In this document: one piece after another, positions 35,443 through 44,161 of the stretch
Numbering within the stretch: position 1 is the stretch's first letter
How the letters are laid out: every line of letters starts with the position of its first letter
From: Saccharopolyspora rhizosphaerae
GTDB lineage: Bacteria > Actinomycetota > Actinomycetes > Mycobacteriales > Pseudonocardiaceae
Direction of reading: 5' to 3'
Assembly (NCBI RefSeq): GCF_003931915.1
Contig: NZ_RSAA01000035.1
Location: 124,001-188,000, forward strand
Length of the DNA stretch: 64,000 bases
The notes under the pieces: model-generated
What the model saw: the letters and a program-made list of their open reading frames with translations, nothing else
Database searches by the model: none
What the model was told of the DNA's origin: nothing
Translations under genes and position numbers: made by a program

Positions 35443-36627
35443 TCACCCCGCCAGGTCTGCCAGGACGCGGGCCAGTGCGTGGGAACCTTCCTCGCAGTCC
35501 CCGGCGGTCGCGTGCTCCTCCGGCGCGTGGCTGATGCCGGTCGGGTTGCGCACGAACAACATCGCCGTGGGCTTCTCCGCTGCGAGGATGCCCGCGTCGT
35601 GACCGGCGCCGGTGGGCAGCGCCGGCACGTCGTCGAGGACTCCGCGCAACCGGTCCCGCAGCGCGGGGTCGAAGTGGACGGTGTCGCCGAACGACTCCTC
35701 GACCACCTCCACCCGGCACCCCTCCTGGGCTGCGAATTCCCGTGCCTGCCCGGTCAACTCCTGCACCATGTCCCGGGCACCGCGGGGAGCGCGGGCGTCC
35801 AGGTGGACGTCCACGGCGGAGGCGATGACGTTGGTACCGCCCGGGTTGGTCACGAGCCTGCCGACCGTGGCGCGGCCGTCGGGCGTGCCGGCAGCCGTGC
35901 GGCGTGCTGCGAGGACGAGTTGCGCGGCGGGAACCATCGGGTCGTTGCGGTCGTCGATGGGCGTGGCTCCCGCGTGGTTGCCCTGGCCGTGGAAGCGGAA
36001 CCGCCACCTGCCGTGCCCGAGGATCGAGTCGGCCACGGCGACCGGGTGTCCCCAGTCGACCAGTCCCTTGCCCTGTTCCACGTGCAGTTCGACGACGGTG
36101 TCGATGCGGTCGAGGGCGGTGTCGTCGCGACCGATGCGCGCCGGGTCTGCGCCGAAGGCGCGAAGCGCTTCGGCGAGGGTGCGGCCGTCGGGGTCGCGCA
36201 GGTTGCGGGCGTGGTCCGCGTTGATGGTTCCCGTCATCAGCCGGGAACCCAGGCAGGGCACGCCGAAGCGACCGCCCTCCTCTTCGGCGAACACCACCAC
36301 GGCCAGCGGCGTGCGCGGCCGGAACCCGCGCTCGCGCAGGAGGTCCACCGCTTCCAGCGCGCTGACCACGCCCAGGGGACCGTCGAAGGCACCGCCGCCG
36401 GGGACCGAGTCGAGGTGGCTGCCGGTCACGACGGCGCCGGGCCCGGGCGGGCCCCACCAGGCCCATATGTTGGTGTTGACATCGGTTTCCACCGACAACC
36501 CGCGCTTCTCGGCCTGCTCGACGAACCACTCGCGCAGCTGCTGTTCGGCGTCGTCGAACAGGTGCCGCGAGTAGCCGCCGCGTCGCCGGTCCGCGCCGAT
36601 GCCGGCGATCGCGTCGAGGCCGCTCAT
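35443..36627 (-). CDS. M20-family amidohydrolase (allantoate amidohydrolase-like), candidate N-formylglutamate hydrolase
   Basis: 394 residues of the AllC/N-carbamoyl-amino-acid hydrolase family. Metal ligands: [12 protein letters not shown] near 70, FDGPLGV near 80, [10 protein letters not shown] near 113, ELHVEQG near 178 and [10 protein letters not shown] near 365. It overlaps hutU by four bases and precedes hutF by five. No hutG (N-formylglutamate deformylase) is present, while HutF makes N-formylglutamate, so this enzyme most likely takes that last step, as its place in streptomycete hut clusters also suggests. Classical allantoate use is unlikely, as no other purine gene is nearby. Confidence 0.82.
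   Translation of the reverse strand: MSGLDAIAGIGADRRRGGYSRHLFDDAEQQLREWFVEQAEKRGLSVETDVNTNIWAWWGPPGPGAVVTGSHLDSVPGGGAFDGPLGVVSALEAVDLLRERGFRPRTPLAVVVFAEEEGGRFGVPCLGSRLMTGTINADHARNLRDPDGRTLAEALRAFGADPARIGRDDTALDRIDTVVELHVEQGKGLVDWGHPVAVADSILGHGRWRFRFHGQGNHAGATPIDDRNDPMVPAAQLVLAARRTAAGTPDGRATVGRLVTNPGGTNVIASAVDVHLDARAPRGARDMVQELTGQAREFAAQEGCRVEVVEESFGDTVHFDPALRDRLRGVLDDVPALPTGAGHDAGILAAEKPTAMLFVRNPTGISHAPEEHATAGDCEEGSHALARVLADLAG
35475..35496 (+). repeat. Partial GGGAACCTTCC element inside the amidohydrolase gene (copy 16)
   Basis: GTGCGTGGGAACCTTCCTCG, in frame as EEGSHA near the C-terminus. The outer part is diverged, so chance resemblance is not excluded. Confidence 0.45.
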
Positions 36628-38270
36628 CGGCTCACCAGCGGGGTGCGCACGCCGCGCTGCGCGGCGACCTCCTCGGCGCGCTCGTACCCGGCGTCGACGT
36701 GCCGGATGACGCCCATGCCGGGGTCGTTGGTGAGCACGCGTTCGAGTTTCTGCGCGGCGAGCGCGGTGCCGTCGGCGACCGTGACCTGACCGGCGTGCAG
36801 GGACCGGCCCATGCCCACGCCGCCACCGTGGTGCAGCGACACCCAGGTCGCGCCGGAGGCGGTGTTGACCAGGGCGTTGAGCAGCGGCCAGTCGGCGACG
36901 GCGTCGGAGGAATCGGCCATCGCCTCGGTCTCCCGGTAGGGCGAGGCGACCGAGCCGCAGTCGAGGTGGTCGCGGCCGAGGACGACCGGGGCGCTGAGCT
37001 CACCCGAGGCGACCATCTCGTTGAACCGCAGTCCGGCGGCGGCGCGCTCGCCGTAACCGAGCCAGCAGATCCGGGCCGGAAGGCCGTGGAAGGGAACCTT
37101 CCTGCCGGCCAGCCGCAGCCAGCGCGCGAGGTGCTCGTCGTCGCCGAAGAGCTCCAGCACCGCTTGGTCGGTCTTGGCGATGTCGGCGGGGTCGCCGGAG
37201 AGCGCTGCCCACCTGAAGGGGCCTTTCCCCTCGCAGAACAGCGGCCGGATGTAGGCGGGGACGAAACCCGGGTAGGCGAAGGCGCGCTCGTAGCCGGCGA
37301 GCTGGGCTTCCCCGCGCAGCGAGTTGCCGTAGTCGAAGACCTCGGCGCCGGCGTCGAGGAATCCGACCATCGCCTCGACGTGGCGTGCCATGGATTCCCG
37401 CGCGCGGGTGGTGAACTCGTCGGGTTTGCGGGCGGCGTAGTCGGCCCAGTCCTCGAGGTCCACACCCAGCGGGAGGTACGAGAGGGGGTCGTGGGCGGAG
37501 GTCTGGTCGGTGACGATGTCGGCGGGCACCCCGCGCCGCAGCATTTCGGGCAGCAGCTGTGCGGCGTTGCCGATGACGGCCACGGAGTAGGCGCGGCGGT
37601 CCGCCTTCGCGGCGAGGGCCTTGTCGAGGGCGTCGTCGAGGGAGTCGGCGACGTCGTCGAGGTAGCCCTGGCGGGCGCGGCGGTGGGCGCGTTCCGGGTC
37701 GCACTCGACGACCAGCGCGACGCCTTCGTTCATGGTGATCGCCAGCGGTTGGGCGCCGCCCATGCCGCCGAGTCCGGCGGTGATGGTCAGCGTTCCGGCG
37801 AGCGTTCCGCCGAAGCGCTTGGCGGCGATGGCACCGAAGGTCTCGTAGGTGCCTTGGAGGATCCCTTGGGTGCCGATGTAGATCCAGGACCCGGCGGTCA
37901 TCTGCCCGTACATCATCAGGCCGAGCTCGTCGAGGCGCCGGAACTCCGTCCAGTTCGCCCAGTCGCCGACGAGGTTGGAGTTGGCGATGAGCACCCGTGG
38001 TGCCCATTCGTGGGTGCGCAGCACGCCGACGGGTTTGCCCGACTGCACCAGCAGCGTCTCGTCGTCGCCGAGGGTGGCCAGTTCGCGCACGATCGCGTGG
38101 TAGCAGGCCCAGTTGCGCGCGGCTTTGCCGGTTCCTCCGTAGACGACGAGGTCTTGCGGGCGTTCGGCGACATCGGGGTCGAGGTTGTTCTGCAGCATGC
38201 GCAGCGGCGCCTCGGTGCTCCAGCTGCGGGCGGTCGGCGTCGTGCCTCGTGGGGCGCGCACGTCGGTCAT
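36624..38270 (-). CDS. hutU: Urocanate hydratase
   Basis: 548 residues, usual length. NAD-binding and active-site pieces: [10 protein letters not shown] near 45, [15 protein letters not shown] near 163, YGNSLRGEA near 318, and [14 protein letters not shown] near 400 with the conserved cysteine. It turns urocanate into imidazolone propionate using NAD as electrophile. It overlaps both neighbours by four bases. Hairpin-forming copy 17 of the dispersed element lies inside at 37082-37110, encoding GRKVPFHG just before the conserved cysteine motif. Confidence 0.95.
   Translation of the reverse strand: MTDVRAPRGTTPTARSWSTEAPLRMLQNNLDPDVAERPQDLVVYGGTGKAARNWACYHAIVRELATLGDDETLLVQSGKPVGVLRTHEWAPRVLIANSNLVGDWANWTEFRRLDELGLMMYGQMTAGSWIYIGTQGILQGTYETFGAIAAKRFGGTLAGTLTITAGLGGMGGAQPLAITMNEGVALVVECDPERAHRRARQGYLDDVADSLDDALDKALAAKADRRAYSVAVIGNAAQLLPEMLRRGVPADIVTDQTSAHDPLSYLPLGVDLEDWADYAARKPDEFTTRARESMARHVEAMVGFLDAGAEVFDYGNSLRGEAQLAGYERAFAYPGFVPAYIRPLFCEGKGPFRWAALSGDPADIAKTDQAVLELFGDDEHLARWLRLAGRKVPFHGLPARICWLGYGERAAAGLRFNEMVASGELSAPVVLGRDHLDCGSVASPYRETEAMADSSDAVADWPLLNALVNTASGATWVSLHHGGGVGMGRSLHAGQVTVADGTALAAQKLERVLTNDPGMGVIRHVDAGYERAEEVAAQRGVRTPLVSR
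37082..37110 (+). repeat. GGGAACCTTCC dispersed element, copy 17, inside hutU
   Basis: GTGGAAGGGAACCTTCCTGC between GGCC and GGCC; GGAAGG and CCTTCC pair around GAA. In frame within hutU. Confidence 0.65.
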
Positions 38271-39802
38271 CGGTCCCTCCCTGTTTCGGCGGCGGTGAGG
38301 ACTTCGCCGGTGCGGATGAGGTGTTCTGCTGTGGCGATCTCGGGGGCGACGTGCCGGTCCGGGCCAGGGCCGGGCACGTGCCGGCGCAGCAGGTCGCGGG
38401 CGGCTCCGGTGGCGGGCCCGGGGTCCAGGGGCGCGCGCAGGTCGAGGGCGCGGGCGGCGGTGAGCAGTTCGACGGCCAGCACGGTGGTGAGCCCGTCGAC
38501 CGCGCGGCGCAGCTTGCGGGCGGCGGCCCAGCCCATGGACACGTGGTCTTCCTGCATGGCGCTGGTGGGGATGGTGTCCACCGAGGCCGGCACGGCGAGG
38601 CGTTTGAGCTCAGCGGTGATCCCGGCCTGGGTGTAGTGGGCGATCATGTGCCCGGAGTCGACTCCGGGGTCGTCGGCGAGGAAGGCCGGCAGGCCGTGCG
38701 ACCGGGCGACGTCGAGCATCCGGTCGGTGCGGCGCTCGCACATGCCGGCCATGTCGGCCAGCGCGATGGCCAGGAAGTCCAGGACGTACCCGAGCGGGGC
38801 GCCGTGGAAGTTGCCGTTGGACTCGATGCGCCCGTCGGGCAGCACCACGGGGTTGTCGATGGCCGCCGCGAGTTCCCGGTCGGCGACGTTCTCGGCGTGG
38901 CCGACGGTGTCGCGGGCGGCGCCGTGGACCTGGGGTGCGCAGCGCAGCGAGTAGGCGTCCTGCACTCGCGGGCAGTCGGGTCCGCGGTGGCTGGCGACGA
39001 TCGGGGAGCCTGCGAGGAAGGAGGCCATCCTCGCGGCTGAGACGGCTTGCCCCGGGTGCGGGCGGAGCGCTTGCAGGTCGGCGGCGAAGGTGCGGTCGGT
39101 GCCCAGCAGGGCCTCGACGCTCATGGCGGCGGTGAGGTCGGCGACGTCGATCAGCTGGTGGATGTCGTGCAGCGCCAGCACCAGCATGCCGAGCATGCCG
39201 TCGGTGCCGTTGGTGAGGGCGAGGCCTTCCTTCTCCGCCAGCACGACCGGTTCGACACCGGCGTCGGCGAGCGCCTCGACTGCGGGGCGTCGCTGCCCGG
39301 CGGCGTCGAGGACCTCCCCTTCGCCGGTGAGCGCCAGGGCAACGGTCGCCAGCGGTGCGAGGTCGCCGGAGCAGCCGAGGGAGCCGTGCTCGTGCACGAG
39401 GGGAACGATCCCCGCGTTGAGCATCCCCACCAGGGCGTGGGCGGTTTCGGGTCGCACGCCGGTGCGACCGGTGGCGATGGTGTGCAGGCGCAGCAGCATC
39501 TGCGCGCGCACGACTTCGGGTTCGACGTGGTCACCGGCGCCTGCCGCGTGGGACCGGACGAAGGACTGCTGCAGCGCGGCCCTGCGGTCGCGGGGGATGT
39601 GGCGCACGGCCAGGGCGCCGAACCCGGTGGACACCCCGTAGACGGGTCGTTCCTCAGCGGCCAGCGCGTCGATGTGCTCGCGGGTCTTGGCGATGCCTTC
39701 TTCGGCGAGCTCGCTGAGCCGCACGGCACTTCCCCCGCGCGCGACCGCCACGACGTCCGCTCGCGACGGCGGCTGCGGACCGATGAACAACTCGTTGTGC
39801 AT
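38267..39802 (-). CDS. hutH: Histidine ammonia-lyase
   Basis: 511 residues, normal length. The cofactor MIO forms from a tripeptide, here C144-S145-G146 in [13 protein letters not shown] rather than the commoner Ala-Ser-Gly. YGVSTGFG near 55 and the C-terminal QEDHVSMGW (Glu and His) are conserved. It deaminates L-histidine to urocanate, the committed step. First gene of the hut operon and divergent from an IclR regulator 77 bp away. Confidence 0.95.
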   Translation of the reverse strand: MHNELFIGPQPPSRADVVAVARGGSAVRLSELAEEGIAKTREHIDALAAEERPVYGVSTGFGALAVRHIPRDRRAALQQSFVRSHAAGAGDHVEPEVVRAQMLLRLHTIATGRTGVRPETAHALVGMLNAGIVPLVHEHGSLGCSGDLAPLATVALALTGEGEVLDAAGQRRPAVEALADAGVEPVVLAEKEGLALTNGTDGMLGMLVLALHDIHQLIDVADLTAAMSVEALLGTDRTFAADLQALRPHPGQAVSAARMASFLAGSPIVASHRGPDCPRVQDAYSLRCAPQVHGAARDTVGHAENVADRELAAAIDNPVVLPDGRIESNGNFHGAPLGYVLDFLAIALADMAGMCERRTDRMLDVARSHGLPAFLADDPGVDSGHMIAHYTQAGITAELKRLAVPASVDTIPTSAMQEDHVSMGWAAARKLRRAVDGLTTVLAVELLTAARALDLRAPLDPGPATGAARDLLRRHVPGPGPDRHVAPEIATAEHLIRTGEVLTAAETGRDR

Positions 39803-39856
39803 GTCCCCATCCCAGCTCGCCGAGGCTCCTGGCAGAAGACCTGGTGGAGGGACTCT

Positions 39857-39872
39857 GTCTGAGATGCCAGAC
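39857..39872. promoter_or_regulatory. Inverted repeat between hutH and iclR, candidate operator
   Basis: GTCTG, six bases, CAGAC in the 77-bp divergent gap. This is the natural place for the IclR protein to control both itself and the hut operon; inference. Confidence 0.45.
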
Positions 39873-39879
39873 TTCAGGC

Positions 39880-40662
39880 GTGGGTGAGAGCAGCGATGTG
39901 CCCGCGCTGCGGCGCGGGCTGGCGATCTTGCGGGCGCTGGCCGGGAGAGCGGGGCCGGTGTCGGCAGGTGTGCTGGCCCGCGAGCTCGACCTGCCGAGGT
40001 CGACGACGTACCACTTGCTGGCGGAGCTGGTGGCGGGCGGGTTCGTGGTGCACCTGCCGGAGGAGCGCCGCTACGGGCTGGGGGTGGCGGCGTTCGAGCT
40101 CGGTTCGGCGTACCTGCGCCACGACCCCCTCGAGCGCTTGGCGGGACCGGTCCTGCGGCGGCTGGTGGACCGGGTGGGGCGCACTGCGCAGCTCGGCGTG
40201 CTGCACGGCGGGGAGCTGCTCTACCTGGTCAAGGAGCGCCCTTCACAACCGCAGACGCTGGTCACCGATGTCGGGGTGCGGCTGCCCGCGCAACTGCCGG
40301 CGTCGGGCAGGGCGATGCTGGCGCACCTGCCGGCGGCGCAGGTGCGTGCGATGTTCCCTTCCACCGAGCACTTCGTGCTGCGCACGGACAGGGGGCCGCG
40401 GAACCTGCCGGAGCTGCGCCGGCTGCTGGCGGAGGAACGCCGCCGCGGCTGGGCGGTGGAGGACGGCCTCGTGACGGCCGGGTTCGCCTCGGTGGCGTGC
40501 CCGGTGTTCGACCACACGGCGAGGCCGATCGCCGCGGTCGCGGTCACCTTCCGCCACTCGTGCGAGGCGCCCGCCTGCGGTGGGACGTGGCCGGAGCTCG
40601 CCGAGGACGTCGCGCACGCGGCCGCGGCGCTCACCGCCCGGATCAGGGGCCGCACCGCTTGA
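39880..40662 (+). CDS. IclR family regulator, probably of histidine degradation
   Basis: 260 residues from the GTG at 39880. The N-terminal winged helix reads ALRRGLAILRALAG, then LARELDLPRSTTYHLLAELV; the C-terminal IclR ligand domain has LVKERPSQPQTLVTDVGVRLPAQLPASGRAML. It is divergent from hutH; the ligand is likely histidine or urocanate by context. I prefer the GTG because the sequence before it (MEGLCLRCQTSG) is not conserved-looking and overlaps the inverted repeat. Confidence 0.85.
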   Translation: MGESSDVPALRRGLAILRALAGRAGPVSAGVLARELDLPRSTTYHLLAELVAGGFVVHLPEERRYGLGVAAFELGSAYLRHDPLERLAGPVLRRLVDRVGRTAQLGVLHGGELLYLVKERPSQPQTLVTDVGVRLPAQLPASGRAMLAHLPAAQVRAMFPSTEHFVLRTDRGPRNLPELRRLLAEERRRGWAVEDGLVTAGFASVACPVFDHTARPIAAVAVTFRHSCEAPACGGTWPELAEDVAHAAAALTARIRGRTA

Positions 40663-40695
40663 CCGGCCGCCGCCGAGGCGGCCGGTCGAGCGTGG

Positions 40696-41574
40696 TCAGA
40701 GACCGGCGGTGGCGACGAACTCCTTGGCGAGGTCGGCGGGGTTGGCCTTGTCGACCTCGAGCCGCTTGTTGAGCTCGGTCAGCTTCTCGGTGGTCAGCGC
40801 ACGGCTGACCTTGTTGAGCGCCTCGACCTGCGGCGGTGTCAGCTTGCCCTTGCCGACGAGCGGCACCACGTTCTGGGCCGGGAACATGTTCTTCGGGTCG
40901 TCGAGCTCCACCAGGTCGTTGGCCTCGATCTGCGACGAGGTGGTGAACAGGTTCGCGGCCTGGACCTCGCCGGAGAGCAGGGCGTTGACGGTGATGGTGC
41001 CGGCTTCGACGCTGCGGATCTCCTTGAACGTGCAGCCGTAGTCCTGTGCGATCTTGGCTTCCCACCGGTCCTTCCACTCCGCCGGGGCGCCGAGGACCAT
41101 GTCGCCGCAGCGCGGTCCCAGGTCGGCCATGGAGCGCAGTCCGGTGTCGGCGGTGGCCCTGGTGACGGCGAGGACGTCGGAGTCTTCGGCGGGGGACTGC
41201 TCGAGCAGTTCCACCTCAGGACCGACCTTGCTGCTGAGCTGGTCGTAGACCTGCTGCGACTCGGTGGCGGTCGAGGCCGGGTCGAGGAACTCCAGCAGGT
41301 TGCCGGTGTACTCGGGGACCAGCGTGAGCTCACCGCCGCGGACGGCGTTGACGTAGAACTCGCGGGCACCGATGCGGGGGCGGGTCTGCACGTCGGAGCC
41401 GGTGGTCTTGAGCGCTTCGGCGTAGACGTGCATCAGCAGCTCGCTCTCGGCGAAGTCCGCTGAGCCGATGACGACCTGCCCCTCCTTCGCCTTGTTGGCT
41501 TCCAGCGGGTCCTGCGTGCCGCATCCGGTCAGCACCACTGCCGCGGCGGCGGCCAGGGCCAGCAGTCGTTTCAT
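40696..41574 (-). CDS. Osmoprotectant/glycine betaine ABC transporter substrate-binding lipoprotein
   Basis: 292 residues. A signal peptide ends in the lipobox LTGC with C18 lipidated, so the protein sits on the outer face of the membrane. The OpuAC/ProX-type fold begins GQVVIGSADFAESELL and has VPEYTGNLLEFL near 87. It captures a compatible solute (glycine betaine, choline or carnitine). The ATG overlaps the permease gene by four bases; last gene of the four-gene importer operon. Confidence 0.9.
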   Translation of the reverse strand: MKRLLALAAAAAVVLTGCGTQDPLEANKAKEGQVVIGSADFAESELLMHVYAEALKTTGSDVQTRPRIGAREFYVNAVRGGELTLVPEYTGNLLEFLDPASTATESQQVYDQLSSKVGPEVELLEQSPAEDSDVLAVTRATADTGLRSMADLGPRCGDMVLGAPAEWKDRWEAKIAQDYGCTFKEIRSVEAGTITVNALLSGEVQAANLFTTSSQIEANDLVELDDPKNMFPAQNVVPLVGKGKLTPPQVEALNKVSRALTTEKLTELNKRLEVDKANPADLAKEFVATAGL

Positions 41575-42254
41575 CGATCACTACCTCCTCGTCGGGCGGC
41601 CAGGAGCAGACCGCGTGGCACCACGAGCCGGGTGAGCCCGGCCAACGCCAGGTCGAGCAGCACGGCCAGGACCGCGATGGCGATCGCGGCGGAGGCCATC
41701 TGCGCGTAGTCGCTGATCTTCAACCCGTCCAGCAGGATGCGTCCGAGCCCGCCGAGTCCGACGTAGGCCGCGACGGCGGCGGTGGCCACGACCTGCAGCA
41801 TCGCGCTGCGGACACCGCCGAGGACCAGCGGCAGCGCGGTGGGCAGCTCGACCTGCCACAGCACCTGCGCGGGTCGCATGCCCATCCCCTTCGCGGCGTC
41901 GACGGCGTCGCCGGGTGCGTTGCGCACGCCCGCGTAGGCACCGGAGAGGATCGCCGGGATCGCCAGGACGACCAGGCCCGCGAGCGCCGGGGTGACGCCG
42001 AGGCCGAACCCGAGCACGAGCAGCGTGACCACGCCGAGCGTGGGCAGGGCCCGCACCGCGTTGCTGATCCCGACCACCAGCACCGCTCCGCGCCCGGTGT
42101 GTCCGATGTAGACGCCGAGGGGGATGGCGATCAGGGCTGCGACGAGCACGGAGAGCACGCAGTAGTAGAGGTGCAGCAGCGTCTGCGCGGGGATCCCGTC
42201 CGGGCCGCTCCAGTGCGCGGGATCGCTCAGCCACGTGATGAGTTCGCCGATCAT
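41571..42254 (-). CDS. Osmoprotectant ABC transporter permease (second)
   Basis: 227 residues with five or six membrane helices. The EAA-type loop GDAVDAAKGMGMRPAQVLWQVELP near 115-138 contacts the ATPase. The ATG at 42254 overlaps the upstream permease by four bases; the longer frame is a shadow across that gene. Part of an OpuC-like importer. Confidence 0.9.
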   Translation of the reverse strand: MIGELITWLSDPAHWSGPDGIPAQTLLHLYYCVLSVLVAALIAIPLGVYIGHTGRGAVLVVGISNAVRALPTLGVVTLLVLGFGLGVTPALAGLVVLAIPAILSGAYAGVRNAPGDAVDAAKGMGMRPAQVLWQVELPTALPLVLGGVRSAMLQVVATAAVAAYVGLGGLGRILLDGLKISDYAQMASAAIAIAVLAVLLDLALAGLTRLVVPRGLLLAARRGGSDR

Positions 42255-42892
42255 CGCCGCGCCCACGGGGTTGCGAGCCGCCACAGCAGCACCAGCAGGA
42301 GGTCGACCGCCAGCGCCAGCAGCAGGGTCAGCACGATGCCGATGAGGATCTGCTCGGGGTAGTCGCGCTGGAAACCGTCGGTGAAAAGCCTTCCCAGCCC
42401 CCCGATCCCGACCAGCGCGCCGACGCTGACGAGGCTGATGTTGCTCACCGACGCCACGCGCACGGCCGCTGCCAGCACCGGCACCGCCAGGGGGAGTTCC
42501 ACGGCGACCAGTCGCCGGCCCGGCCGGTAGCCCATGGCGGTGGCGGCGGCGACGATGTGCCCGGGGACCGAGTCCAGGGCTTCCCGCACCGGTCGCACGA
42601 GCAGCGCCGCCGTGTAGAGCGTCAGGGCGATGATGACGTTCAGCGGCGACAGCAGCGGGGTTCCCATCAGGCCGGGGAGGAGCACGAACAGCGCCAGGGA
42701 AGGGATGGTGTAGAAGACGTTCGCGACGTTCTGCAGCGCTTCGCGCAGCCACCCGACGCGTTGCGCGAGCCGCCCCAGCGGCAGGGCGAGCAGCACGCCG
42801 AACAGCAGCGGCAGCAACGACAGGTAGAGGTGCTCACCGAGCTGGGTGACCACCAGTTCCCGGTTGCTGGGCGAACCGAAGAAGTCGATCAT
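42251..42892 (-). CDS. Osmoprotectant ABC transporter permease (first)
   Basis: 213 residues, six hydrophobic segments, EAA loop VAAATAMGYRPGRRLVAVELP near 112-132. It overlaps the ATPase gene and the next permease gene by four bases each. Confidence 0.9.
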   Translation of the reverse strand: MIDFFGSPSNRELVVTQLGEHLYLSLLPLLFGVLLALPLGRLAQRVGWLREALQNVANVFYTIPSLALFVLLPGLMGTPLLSPLNVIIALTLYTAALLVRPVREALDSVPGHIVAAATAMGYRPGRRLVAVELPLAVPVLAAAVRVASVSNISLVSVGALVGIGGLGRLFTDGFQRDYPEQILIGIVLTLLLALAVDLLLVLLWRLATPWARR

Positions 42893-43971
42893 GTCGCTGC
42901 CCGGTGCCCGTCCAGCAGTGACAGCACTTCGTCGGCCGTGACGACGCCGACCGCGGCCCCGGCGGCGTTGACGACGACACCGAGTCCGGAGGGTGCCGAC
43001 AGCGCGGCGTCCAGAGCGCCGCGGAGGCTCCCGTGCTCCGCGTGCAGCGACCCTCCGGCCACGAGCTCGTCCTCGCGGAGCGGCCCGGCCGAGCCGGCGC
43101 CCGGGGGCAGCCAGCCGCGTGGCCGGTCCCCTTCATCCACCGCCAGCCGCCAGCGGTCGTCGGAAGGGATCCTTCCTCCCAACCGCACTGTCGGGACCGG
43201 GCTGGGACGCAGGTTCGCGGCGTCCACGAAGGACAGCCGACGGTAGCCGCGGTCGCGGCCGACGAAGGAGGTCACGAAGTCGTCGGAAGGTGAGGCCAGC
43301 AGGTCGTCGGGCCGTGCGTACTGCGCGAGGTGTCCGCCTTGGCGCAGCACCGCGACCTTCTCGCCGACCTTGACGGCCTCGTCGATGTCGTGGGTGACGA
43401 ACAGGACGGTCTTCCCGAGTTCGTCCTGCAGCCGCAGCAGTTCGTCCTGCAGCCCTTCGCGGACGACGGGGTCGACGGCGCTGAAGGGTTCGTCCATCAG
43501 CAGCACCGGCGGGTCGGCGGCAAGCGCTCGCGCGACACCGACGCGTTGCTGCTGGCCCCCGGACAGCTGTGCCGGGTACCGCGTGCCGAGTTCGGCCGGC
43601 AGGCCGACGAGGTCGAGGAGCTCACCGGCGCGGTGGCGGGCGGCGCGGCGGGTTCCCCCCGCGAGCAGCGGGACGGTGGCGATGTTGTCGAGCACGGTCC
43701 GGTGCGGGAACAGGCCCGCCTGCTGGATGACGTAGCCGATCCCTCGGCGCAGCTGCGCGGGGTCCCGGTCGCGGACGTCGGTGCCGTTGACGGAGACGGT
43801 GCCCGAGGAGGGCTCGATCATGCGGTTGACCATCCGCATCAAGGTGGTCTTCCCGCACCCGGAGGGCCCCACCAGCACCGTGATGGTCCCCGTTTCCACG
43901 GACAAGCTCAGCTCCTCGACGGCGACAGTGCCGTTCGGGTACTGCTTTCGGACGGACTGGAACTCGATCAA
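42889..43971 (-). CDS. Osmoprotectant ABC transporter ATP-binding protein with CBS-type tail
   Basis: 360 residues. Walker A GPSGCGKTT near 36, signature LSGGQQQRVGVARAL near 132, Walker B VLLMDEPFSAVDP near 152. The C-terminal 110 residues contain CBS-like pieces (LGVVVNAAGAAVGVVTADEVLSLL) that in OpuA-type importers sense ionic strength. Start: TTG 43971 with AGGGGG five or six bases upstream. First gene of the operon, order ATPase-permease-permease-binding protein. A weak, diverged element-like GGAAGGGATCCTTCC lies near 43158. Confidence 0.9.
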   Translation of the reverse strand: MIEFQSVRKQYPNGTVAVEELSLSVETGTITVLVGPSGCGKTTLMRMVNRMIEPSSGTVSVNGTDVRDRDPAQLRRGIGYVIQQAGLFPHRTVLDNIATVPLLAGGTRRAARHRAGELLDLVGLPAELGTRYPAQLSGGQQQRVGVARALAADPPVLLMDEPFSAVDPVVREGLQDELLRLQDELGKTVLFVTHDIDEAVKVGEKVAVLRQGGHLAQYARPDDLLASPSDDFVTSFVGRDRGYRRLSFVDAANLRPSPVPTVRLGGRIPSDDRWRLAVDEGDRPRGWLPPGAGSAGPLREDELVAGGSLHAEHGSLRGALDAALSAPSGLGVVVNAAGAAVGVVTADEVLSLLDGHRAAT

Positions 43972-44161
43972 GCGAGCCCCCTCTCGCGCGGGTCCCCCAA
44001 ACCCGGCCGACCCTAGCCGGGCGGTCCACTTCCCGCGATCCACTGAGACCGTTGCGTGACCTGCTCTCATGATGCGGGAACTCGCAGCGCGTTGAATCAT
44101 CGGCAGGAGGCGCGAACGCGACCGCCCCGGAATTCCCGCACCGATTAGGCTTTGCACTCCC

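Noticed and set aside
43158..43175. GGAAGGGATCCTTCC in the osmoprotectant ATPase gene as a full element
   Set aside because: Only the inner palindrome matches; the flanks are unlike, and the coding sequence explains it.
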